This document shows positions 1 to 7,600 of a DNA stretch of 10,528 bases, piece by piece. The notes beneath the pieces were generated by a model. It did no database searches. It was not told the origin of the DNA and was given only the letters and a program-made list of their open reading frames with translations. Source of the stretch: Pavlovales sp. CCMP2436 (lineage: Eukaryota > Haptophyta > Pavlovophyceae > Pavlovales); NCBI GenBank assembly GCA_026770615.1, contig MU631483.1, positions 1-10,528 of the forward strand, read 5' to 3'. The translations under genes and the position numbers were made by a program. The stretch's first letter is position 1, and every line of letters begins with the position of its first letter.

Positions 1-283
1 TCGGACTGCCCGGGATTGAAATATCCCGGCCCCTTCTCGAGTCTTCTACGGCTGCTTCGTTGCCTGTTCATCGCATTTCATCAGGTTCTCTTACTTACTA
101 AGAGATCTTGTGACACAGCTTCAGCGCCGCCTCACTGCTCTTTCACTGCTCATGCATCTTGACTCTCCGAAGCTCACCTAATAGCTTTCTCTCTCTCTCT
201 CTAGCTGCCTTCGACGCTCACGCGTCTCGGACTCTGATCCTCTCTTAGCTCGTGCTTGCGTTCAACACCGTTCGCATCTCAAT
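1..283 (+). other. Pyrimidine-rich leader region, no gene seen
   Basis: No convincing coding frame is visible. The stretch is rich in C and T and includes a (CT)7 microsatellite at 189-202 ending in CTAG, which could act as an intron acceptor or be part of a 5' untranslated region of the coding-like stretch that follows. A small perfect hairpin (CCGGGAT with ATCCCGG, 6-nt loop) sits at 10-29. Function is not known. Confidence 0.3.
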
Positions 284-568
284 ATGGTGGACCTGCAGGG
301 CTAGATCCAGCTCGAGAAGGACACGATCGGTGCTGCGTTCTACTCCGCGTTCACTGCAGCAATCAGCAAGCAGGAAGTGGATTCCACTCATCCCATCGCA
401 GCCAGGCAGATCCTCGCTGCTGTCAGATTTGCTGACCATGAGCTCAAGATTACAGACCAAGTCCTGGGCGCATGGATGAAGCGTGCGTTCATAAACACGC
501 AGCACAAATATGTCCAGAAGAAGAGGACAAAGAGCAGCATGGTCTGGACTGGCCTAGTACCTGTCTAG
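284..568 (+). pseudogene. Coding-like stretch with in-frame TAG, unknown protein
   Basis: Translating from the ATG at 284 gives MVDLQG, a TAG at 302-304, then 87 residues open to a TAG at 566-568. The part after the TAG reads like real protein: amphipathic and helical, with a mixed composition (for example IGAAFYSAFTAAIS, RQILAAVRFADHELKITDQV and AWMKRAFINTQHKYVQKK) and a basic C-terminal end. I do not recognise the family. There are three readings. It may be a gene broken by a nonsense change. It may be an exon starting at 305 after the acceptor-like CAGGGCTAG. Or it may be an exon that ends at a GTACCT donor at 557 and continues in phase at the exon at 1403. No cysteines or catalytic motif are visible. 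It is called a pseudogene only because of the early stop; it may be a live exon. Confidence 0.4.
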
Positions 569-689
569 ACCACTGTTAATGCATGGGGTCAGTGATGGCT
601 GTCACTCGATCGTTTTGTGTGGTCGTGCAAGCTGTAGTGATCATGTGCACTACATGGTGCAGAGATGCCGTCATCAGAGCCCAAGTCTG

Positions 690-903
690 CATCTACTCTA
701 CATCAGATGCGTCTCTATCTCGTCAGTATGCGTGGTGTAGAGGTGTAAACGGTGAAGACCATTTTGGCAAAGCTCTCCGGACAAGAACAAAGGAGGGCCT
801 CATATTTCTCATTTACTCTCTTAAAAAGGTATACACCCTCTACAACTATACACCACGCATACTGACGGGATAGAGACACATACAAATCAAATGATGTAGA
901 ATA
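690..903. repeat. Foldback (MITE-like) inverted repeat
   Basis: A 29-bp arm at 711-739 (GTCTCTATCTCGTCAGTATG, continuing to GTA) matches the reverse complement of 849-877 with a single mismatch. Similarity continues outward across a small indel: CTACTCTACATCA near 690-703 matches the complement of the sequence near 890-903, and weaker matching reaches about 655 and 930. The inner part also matches weakly (GTAGAGG near 737 and the complement near 840). The 109-nt centre shows no gene; the mirrored peptides that can be read on both strands are a by-product of the palindrome. This fits a short non-autonomous foldback transposon or a transcribed hairpin. No target duplication is clear. Confidence 0.65.
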
Positions 904-1402
904 GACTCGTGCCATCTACACCAGTCTACACCAGGGCCTCAGCAGCAGCTCCTATCTCCCGGTTACTCCCGGTAACGCCCAGCTCAAAAACCAAGTCACG
1001 CACGCATAGCGCATATTTTCTCAGTGTGGACGCAAGCCTGCAGTGTGTCAGAAAGCCCCTTTTGCCCATTTCGTACGCGTGAAGGCGCGCGCGGTCCCGC
1101 AGCCCCCCCTGCCCCCCTCCGAGGCCCTCTCCAATTTTGCCCCCGAAATCGCCCCAAACCAGTACGATTTCCCGCCAAAACACCCCCTCCGCCCCAACTT
1201 CAATTCGCGGGTTCCGAAATTTTCCGTGAATTCCGATCACGGCCTGAATGACGATTCTCGATTAATTAAGGAGATGGTTCTTGATTGCTTTAATTTGAGA
1301 TACCGTCGGTCATTTTCAAAGACTGATTTTTAAAAGAAATAGCTCGCGAAACCGAGGTAGCATTGAGGCTACCAACTTTTCGGATTTCCTCGCTTCTTAC
1401 AG
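904..1402. other. Non-coding stretch upstream of exon 1403-1561
   Basis: I see no coding frame with protein-like composition. From about 1100 to 1200 the plus strand is very C-rich with many C-runs, giving strong strand skew. The end (about 1362-1402) has a pyrimidine-rich tract finishing in CTTCTTACAG, which is a good intron acceptor for the exon that follows, so much of this stretch may be intron. Confidence 0.4.
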
Positions 1403-1561
1403 ATCAAGGACTCGGAAGCTACCCTGCACCTCCTCTACAAGCACCAGCGCGACTTCGCCAACCTGCCGGGCAACCCGCACCTCTACTCGTGCGACTTTTG
1501 CATCCGCCGCAACATGCTCGCGTGCGAGGCAGAGTGCCACCGTGCCGCGCACATGCTGTAG
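1403..1561 (+). CDS. Terminal exon of unknown protein with Cys-rich zinc-site-like end
   Basis: After the acceptor CTTCTTACAG the frame starting ATC AAG GAC runs 52 codons to TAG at 1559-1561, with a second TAG directly after. The peptide is protein-like and GC-rich at codon third positions. Numbering from the exon start, it has a helical part (SEATLHLLYKHQRDFANL, residues 4-21), then GNPHLYS. Next comes a cysteine cluster C30-x2-C33-x7-C41-x3-C45-H46-x3-H50 ending in HML. The spacing suggests one zinc ion bound at the extreme C-terminus, but it does not match a zinc-finger family I can name with confidence. Upstream exons must lie to the left. The coding-like stretch at 284-556 is phase-compatible (phase 0 if its GTACCT donor at 557 is used), which is only a suggestion. 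Confidence 0.6.
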   Translation: MKDSEATLHLLYKHQRDFANLPGNPHLYSCDFCIRRNMLACEAECHRAAHML

Positions 1562-2488
1562 TAGCACTAGTCGTGCACGCCGAATGCGTAAAACCCCCTG
1601 AGCTGCTACTGGCGCACATGCGCCCGTCGGCGCCTCTGCCGCCTAGCCATCCGGGCCTAGCCTTGCCATCCGCAACCAGCCCAGTGCCCGCCTCGCACCG
1701 GGCCCAGTGTCGGACCGTCAGCTGTTCCAGTGCCAGTCTAGATATTTACAGGCATCCTTAATCCTATGTATATTTATTTTAGAAAATCCTAGATTTTGGA
1801 CTGGCCCCCGACGCCCCCCCCCGACGGCCCCGACGCCCCCGCCGCCAGTTCAAATCTCCCGCGAAAAGGCCCTTGGCCCGCCGTCTGTGACACATGCCCG
1901 CCCACTCCTGTCACATAGGGGCCCTGGACCAAACCTAGGTTTGAAATTTAAGATATTTTAAGTGTCAGTCCCGTAGCCTTTTTATCGGACGGAAGCCCCG
2001 CACTGGCCATATATATTTATAGCCCAGCAGAGGACTTCAAGTAACCTCTGAGGTCCCAAGTCTCCAATAATAATAATAATAATAATTATTATTATTATTA
2101 TCCTTGGACCGTGCGAGCTCAAGCATCGCCCGGCTAGCCGGTGCGTGGCGCGTGCCCACCGCGGGGCCGGCGTTCGCCTCCTCATGTGTGGCGCACTTCA
2201 TCCAGCCCAATGTGTGCTTCGCGGTGAGTTCACCACGCTCAAGTGCCTGCCAAACATGTATCATGTATCAAAAGCTGGAGGCCGTTGGCAACAACCCGCA
2301 CGTGCGCTCGAGAACGGAGTGCTCTCGCACTCGACTGCCAGCCTGCCGTGGCCCTTCCGCTAGGCCATGCACTATGATGCAGGGCTCTTGCAACTCGTCA
2401 ACCAAACATCGCTGCACAACTGGAGTCTAACTCACTCATTAAGACTCTTTAGTCCAACTCACTCATCAAGGCTCTTAATTTCGAGTTG
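1562..2488. other. Spacer with no supported gene
   Basis: This includes the likely 3' untranslated region of the preceding exon (1562-1760), a C-rich block at 1806-1850 and an AAACCTAGGTTT palindrome at 1931-1942. Short open frames occur on both strands between about 2100 and 2490. One plus-strand frame (from about 2226) is open except for a TAG at 2361-2363, and a minus-strand frame runs from 2264. Neither has a recognisable motif or clear splice partners, so I do not call a gene. A degraded gene or mobile-element remnant is possible. Confidence 0.35.
2066..2101. repeat. AAT/ATT palindromic microsatellite
   Basis: Seven AAT units run directly into five TAT units. The segment 2070-2101 is therefore a perfect 32-nt self-complementary sequence with no loop, able to form a cruciform or a DNA/RNA hairpin. 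It probably arose by slippage or inversion in a triplet repeat. Confidence 0.85.
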
Positions 2489-2559
2489 TACGCGCTTCAT
2501 CTTGTAACCCCCCCCCCCTTGTCCTTCTGTAGGGGGATTGCATTCGACATTATTTGGGA

Positions 2560-2985
2560 CAAAAATTAGGAGGGGGGGGTCATCACAGAGTCGAAGAAAA
2601 AAATAAGGAGGGGGGGTCATTACGGCCTCGAAGAAAGATTAACGAGGGGGGGGTCATTCGGCCTCAGGAGCGAGGGAGGAGTCGTTCACCACCTTGGCGC
2701 AGATCGGCGCACGGAGTAGATCGGCGCTCGGCGCATGGCGCAGGGGCAGACAGTTTGAGGTCTAGATTCGTATTTAGTTCTTTATGAATGTAAAAATACT
2801 AACTGCCGATTTATTGCTGCTATTTATTATTGGAAGGTAGTTAAAAAGTTAGGGAGGGGTCGTTCAACGTTATTCGAGAAAAGAAAGCGATGAAGGGGGG
2901 TCGTCCCGACCTCTTTTTCCAAAATAACGAGGCGGGGGAGTCATTATGGCCTCAAAGAAAAAATAACGAGGGGGGGGTCATTCGC
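2560..2985 (+). repeat. Degenerate G-run repeat array
   Basis: The repeat unit is close to ATAACGAGGGGGGG followed by TCATTACGGCCTC and then GAAGAAAAA. Clear copies begin near 2560, 2600, 2637, 2920 and 2960, with decayed ones near 2668, 2845 and 2885. Between 2690 and 2840 the array is interrupted by unrelated sequence. Each unit carries a G5 to G8 run on the plus strand, so neighbouring units could together form G-quadruplexes. This is a structural possibility, not a demonstrated one. Confidence 0.6.
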
Positions 2986-3048
2986 GGCCGCAGGCCGCGA
3001 GCTCGAATGTAGGGGGGGTACATTCAACTATCGCGGCCGCAGGCCGCG
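2983..3048. repeat. Twin 17-bp GC hairpins flanking a G7-loop hairpin
   Basis: CGCGGCC-GCA-GGCCGCG occurs identically at 2983-2999 and 3032-3048; each is a perfect 7-bp stem with a 3-nt loop. Between them, 3005-3025 forms another perfect 7-bp stem, GAATGTA and TACATTC, around a loop of exactly seven G. The three hairpins lie within 66 bp, just inside the right end of the TIR element. Confidence 0.8.
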
Positions 3049-3276
3049 GGGTAAAGGGGGTATATTCCACACTTCCCCCCAAAAGTGCCCACAGAAGGAC
3101 AAGGGGGGGGGGTAACAAAATGACGCGCGTATTAGAGTTGATTTTTCTGGTGACATGGTGTGGTACCTACAACGTTTTTGACTCTGAGAGTTAACGTTTT
3201 CTTCTCCAACGACCACCACTGCAAATCAACCGGAATGGATAGCATGCATAGTCATACACAACATCGTATTTAGTGG

Positions 3277-3314
3277 CCTCACTACAAATCAAACGCCTCA
3301 CTACAAATCAAACG
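3277..3314. repeat. Perfect 19-bp tandem duplication
   Basis: CCTCACTACAAATCAAACG occurs twice in direct succession at 3277-3295 and 3296-3314. A related stretch (CACTGCAAATCAACCGG) lies near 3218. It is in the spacer between the TIR element and the long inverted repeat. No gene is seen from 3132 to 3378. Confidence 0.85.
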
Positions 3315-3378
3315 CGTCGTCCGCAACCCGCCTGGCCGGCAGGTTGATGGGCCGGCTCGCCGAAGCCTTCCCGGTCCG

Positions 3379-4481
3379 AGTCGCGTGGGGGAAGAATCTG
3401 GCTCTCGACCACCTCGAATAAAATGGCTCTCGACCCCTTTGGGATCGCAATCGAGAGAATCAAGCTCTCGACCCCTCGGCTTTCCTGTAGTTGCAACTAG
3501 GAAAATGAGCACTAGCTTAAACAGTAACCGATTTTACTGAGTTTTGCGAAACTTCCGAACTCAAGAAAAAATCAACCGGTACGGGGATTGCAGGCAATAA
3601 GAAACCGTCGGTGTTAAGAAACTGAGCCTCGTTTTTTTGCCCTTCAATCGTAATTTTAATTAAAAATTAACAATTGTTTGTATGTAATTTGCTAAGAAAC
3701 TCAGCCTCAGCCTCAAAAAGCGCCGTTCTTATTGCCCGCGATCCCCTGTATGGCTGCCTCCATGGAACAGCGCAAACCCACCCCCGCGTTCACGCTCGAG
3801 ACGGGGCCGGTAGGCGGCGGGACGCCCGGCCGCCGGGCGCCCGCGATGGCGAGCTCGTGTCAGACGGCGCTCGCCCCGTTTGCGGGATCGCTCGTGCCCG
3901 TCGGCGCGAGGCCCCCAGTTCATCCGGAGGTGTCGGGAGCGAGGCCGTGGACCACCGTAGCCCCGCCTCGCGGGTGTAGGAGAGCGCGCGCGACCAGTAC
4001 TACCCGCGCGATCGATGGTCTATTTGTTGATAGCGTCCTCGGTCACCCTGGACCGCGCGTGTGCCAGCTTTACCGCACGCGAGGCGGGGCTACGATGCCG
4101 GTGGTCCGCGGCCTCGCTCCCGACACCTCCGGATGAACATGGGGGCTTCGCGCCGACGGGCGCGAGCGACCCCCCAGACGGGGCGAGCGCCGTCTGACAC
4201 GAGCTTGCCCCGCGGGCGCCCGGCGGCCGGGCGTCCCGCCGCCTACCGGCCCCGCCTCGAGCGTGAACGCGGGGGCGGGTTTGCGCTGTTCCATGGAGGC
4301 AGCCATACCGGTTGATTTTTTCTGAGTTCGGATGTTTCGCAAAACTCAGTAAAACGTGCTCATTTCCCTAGTTGCAACTACGGGAAAGCCGAGGGGTCGA
4401 GAGCTTAATTCTCTCGATCCACCGAGGGGGCGAGGGCCATTTTATTCGAGGGTCGAGAGCCAGATTCTCACCCGTGCGACT
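3379..4481. repeat. 1.1-kb imperfect inverted repeat (foldback)
   Basis: The left arm (3379-3972) and right arm (4078-4481) are reverse complements over about 400 bp once a 167-bp insertion in the left arm is set aside. Matching runs from AGTCGC at the outer end, through a part with three copies of GCTCTCGACC and GTAGTTGCAACTA, to a GC-rich inner part ending TAGCCCCGCCTCGCG. By eye the arms are mostly identical, with scattered substitutions, a 5-bp GCATC indel and a roughly 20-bp indel near 3507. The 105-nt centre (3973-4077) is unpaired. Mirrored open frames in both arms (reading MAASMEQRKP) differ by frame-shifting indels, so I do not call them genes. The outer right end lies only 53 bp before the start codon of the 765-residue gene. 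No target duplication is clear at the outer ends. Confidence 0.85.
3582..3748. mobile_element. 167-bp MITE with TA target duplication
   Basis: The segment lies between two TA dinucleotides (3580-3581 and 3749-3750). Its ends are inverted repeats: GGGGATTGCAGGCAATAAGA(A) at 3583-3603 matches the complement of 3726-3746 at 19 of 21 positions. The right arm of the surrounding inverted repeat contains the same flanks joined through a single TA (near 4308-4309, complement of CCGGTATGGC), which is the expected empty site. The interior is AT-rich and non-coding, with a repeated AAGAAACT(G/C)AGCCTC. Size, terminal repeats and TA duplication fit a Tc1/mariner-type non-autonomous element; that family assignment is inference. 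Confidence 0.85.
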
Positions 4482-4534
4482 TATTTTTAAAAAATCGGTT
4501 TGCAAACGCGATTTGAACGGGGCAAAACGACGAC

Positions 4535-7500
4535 ATGAGCGACGACAGCAAGCACGACGTTAAGCTCGCGCACGCGCTGTCCGGGCTCAGGTTAGGCTCA
4601 CGCTCGCAGAGCTGCTCCCCCCCCACCCAAACATCTCGTACCCTAGCGCTCACGCCGTGCTCAACGCGCCTCGCTCGCGCAGGAGGCGGCTGGGCACAAC
4701 CTCGGCTCTCGCCTACGCCTCGTCGGGCCCAGCTGTGTCGCAAGGCAGGAGCCCGGGCGGCGCTGCCTTGCCCCCTGCGCAGGCGCAGATAGCGGGCAGC
4801 GCCTTGCTACTCGCGCAGCCGGGCGACGTGACGCGTCAGCACAAGCTGCCATCGCTCACAGTGCGCGCAGGCTGCCGGCTTCCCGGAGTTGTCTCGGAAC
4901 CGGTCACTCCCTCTGGCGACGAGCAGCCATCCGTCCTGAGCCGGCTTGGCGGCGATGCGGCGCAGCCCTGGCGCGCACCACGTTCGCTCGTGTCGACGCT
5001 CCCGCCCGAGTGGTCGACGGCACCGCTTGGCCTGCCCAGCTGCGATCTCCCCCCTGCTTCGCTGCTCGCAGCCGAGCAGTACAGGAGAGGACTCGCGGAG
5101 GCGAGCCTCATCCCGCGGCGGGCGATGCCTCGCATCCTATCCACGGGGCTACCCCCGGGCTGGCACCCCGCTCCACAGCGGCACGAGCCTGGCGACGTAG
5201 AGGCGATTGGGGCGCGGAGCAGGTCTGACAACGCCGCGCCTGCGCACGGGGGGACAGCCCTGCTGCCAGCCGAGCCCGCACGAAACCTCTATCAGGGCCG
5301 GGCGCCCGACCCATGGCCTGCTGAGCAGCCTGTCATCGGGATCCAGCCGTTGACCCCCCACCGCGCAGCTCGCGTGGGGAGCGCTCCCCTCCACGCCTGC
5401 ATAGGCAGTGCCCAGCCAGCAGCCGCTGTGGCCAAGCGGGAGAGCTCATCCGGCAGCGGCAACGGGGGCAGGGCATACTCTGGCCAGCGGCAGCGGCGGA
5501 GCAGCGACGCGGAGCCGCTCTCGCTCAGGCTGAGCAGCGTCCCCGATTTGGCCGCTACGCCGGGCGCCGAGCGGAGCGCGCGTCGGTACGAGGCGTGGAC
5601 TCCGCCTGCCGACGAGGCCGCAGGTCCCGCCTTCTCGACGCCTGCAACCACGAGCAAGGAGCAGAGCGGCCCCGCATCGGCGAGCTTGCGCACCTCGTCG
5701 CCAGTCCGGCTCCTCTCCTTCGGCGCACCGGGCACACCTAGCCGCTCTTTTGGCACCCTCAGACCATCACAGGCGCAGGCGGCAGAGCAGCCTCGCGACC
5801 TCTTTCCGCGGCCCAGGCGCGCGCGCTCGGCGGCGCTCTCGCCGCCAGCAGCCGCAGCCGACGACGTGCGCGCTCTGCCGTCAGCCGCTGCACGCGTTAA
5901 AACCGTCGCGCCAAGCCCGCGTGCCAACAGCGTGCTGCTCGCTGCGCGGGAGGGAAGGAGGCTCTCGGGAGAGCAGGCGCCCCTCAGGCGCCTCCGCGCC
6001 TCGCGCACCGCCGCGGACCTTGCGCAGCCCACGCCGAGCGCTGCGCACGCCGAGCCCGCGCGCACCCCCGCATCCGCGCGCGCAGCAGCGTCGCACGCGC
6101 TTGCGTCGACCATTCCGTCGAGGATGCAGAGCGCGGGGGCGGGCTCTGCTGCGCGCTCGAGCCCGGCGACGATGGACACTCCCCCGCCCAGAGCCAGGCC
6201 CGCCGAGAAGAAGGCCGAGCAGGTGAACCCGAGCCCGTTGCCGGCTCGTAGACTCGGCGCGGGGGGGGGCTTTGCGGTAGAGGCGGGCTCTGCGGAAGCA
6301 GCCAAGCCCAAGACCGCCTTGGCGCGCAAGAGGCCGGCCGGCAAGCAGCAGCCGCGGCTCTTCAGCGCGCGGATCAAGGCGTCGCAGAGTGCGTCCGGCG
6401 CACCTTTGGCCGACGGCTTCGAGTGGCTGATGCAAAAGGGGTTCGAGCTAATGCTGATGATCCGTGCCAAGCTAGACTCGCGTGAGGTGCGCGCCTGCTC
6501 TCTCATTCTAATTAGTAGTAGTGTTTTTCTTCTTCTTCTACTAATAATTATTATTATTAAACTTAATATTGTTACTATTGTCACATTTGTTTAGAGAGGC
6601 GCGACCGGCCTGCCCCTCCGTCGCTCGCTACAGCTTCCCTCCGCGCCCCCCCCATCCAACGCGTGTTGCTCTCCTCCCCCCCTCTTATGCGCCCGCCTTC
6701 TATTGAGAAGCCCTGCTGAGAAGATAAGAGGCCCTTCTACTGCACTGCTAGCTACCTGCTTCCCTCCACGCGTCCCCTATCTAATTTGGGCTGCCCCCCC
6801 CCCATCCCTTATGCGCTCCCTTAGGCCCTGCGGCAGCTCTCCGCGACTGTCGACCACCTCGGCAGGTTCGTCTCGGACCTGAGCGAGGCGGCGGGGAGGG
6901 CGTCGGTGGAGAAGGCGCACATCGTGCAGGTTCTTCTTAAGTTTTTTTTAGTTCTTTTAGTTCTTTTTTAGTTCTTTTTTAGTTCTTTTGACGCCCTCCG
7001 ACATCGTGCAGGAGCTGCTGCTGCGGCTACTCGGCGTGCAGCAGTCCTTCGACTCGCAGAGAGGCACGGCGGCGATCCCCATGCACCAGGTGCGTGTTTG
7101 TGTGTGTATAAAAACGTCCGGCCCCGCAATGTGAATGTGTATGTGCATGTGTTTGTATAGGTGCACCGCTCGGCAGCTGTTGCAGGTGCGTGTGTAAATA
7201 TTTATAAAAATGTCCGGCCCTGTAAACGGTCTCCTAGTCTCCCAGTGGTGCAACAACAATACACTGTTAGCCTAGGACCATCCTAATTATTATAATGATC
7301 CCCATGCATTAGGTGCGCCTTTTTTAGATTACTTCTTTTATCGCCTTCCACTTGCAGCCCCTGGTTGGGGGCGTAGAAGCATGGCGCCGCTCGGCCGCTG
7401 CAGGCGTGTGTGCTCCCTCAGTCATCATAATAGTAGAAAGAATATGTGACTAGAGCTAGCCCTAGTTCTAGTCACATAGCCGCTGCAGGCGTGTGTGTGT

Positions 7501-7566
7501 TTGTGCATGTTCTTTATTTAGGCGGGGGGTGAGTGAACGCCTCCTATTGTGCACTGCTGGACCGCA

Positions 7567-7600
<34 letters not shown>

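Larger units (their letters stand above)
2489..3131. mobile_element. TIR-bounded element carrying G-run tandem repeats
   Basis: The left end (2489-2530) and the reverse complement of the right end (3091-3131) match over about 41 bp. Both read TACGCGC, then TCAT, TTGT, AC, a run of ten or eleven C and finally TTGTCCTTCTGT, with about three mismatches and one C of length difference. Both ends start with TA, which could be a TA target duplication. The interior contains no plausible transposase; it is filled with degenerate repeats of about 35-40 bp and two identical hairpins. It is best read as a non-autonomous DNA element. The family is not identifiable from this copy alone. Confidence 0.65.

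Noticed and set aside
2037..2264. Minus-strand frame (MIHVWQALERGELTAKHT...)
   Set aside because: It is locally protein-like but runs into the AAT/ATT microsatellite, and I find no splice sites or family. It is kept as undecided spacer.
2226..2490. Plus-strand frame with one TAG, possible relative of the 1403 exon
   Set aside because: Only a few residues (a Tyr, NPH, one Cys pattern) agree with the exon at 1403. That is too weak to claim a duplicated gene.
3732..4342. Mirrored open frames in both arms of the long inverted repeat (MAASMEQRKP...)
   Set aside because: The arms are copies of each other, so shared peptides are not independent evidence. Indels shift the frame after about 33 residues, and substitutions do not favour silent sites.
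4591..4609. 19-nt intron ending GCTCGCAG
   Set aside because: It is too short for ordinary splicing, and it leaves the wrong frame for exon 2.
5292..6584. 430-residue open frame on the minus strand
   Set aside because: It is antisense to exon 2 of the 765-aa gene. Long open frames on both strands are expected in GC-rich, low-complexity coding DNA, and it has no splice partners or motif.
7161..7185. 25-nt cryptic exon between TATAG and CAG|GTGCGTG in intron 4
   Set aside because: Its length is not a multiple of three and it would shift exon 5 out of frame. It is better explained as part of a local duplication.
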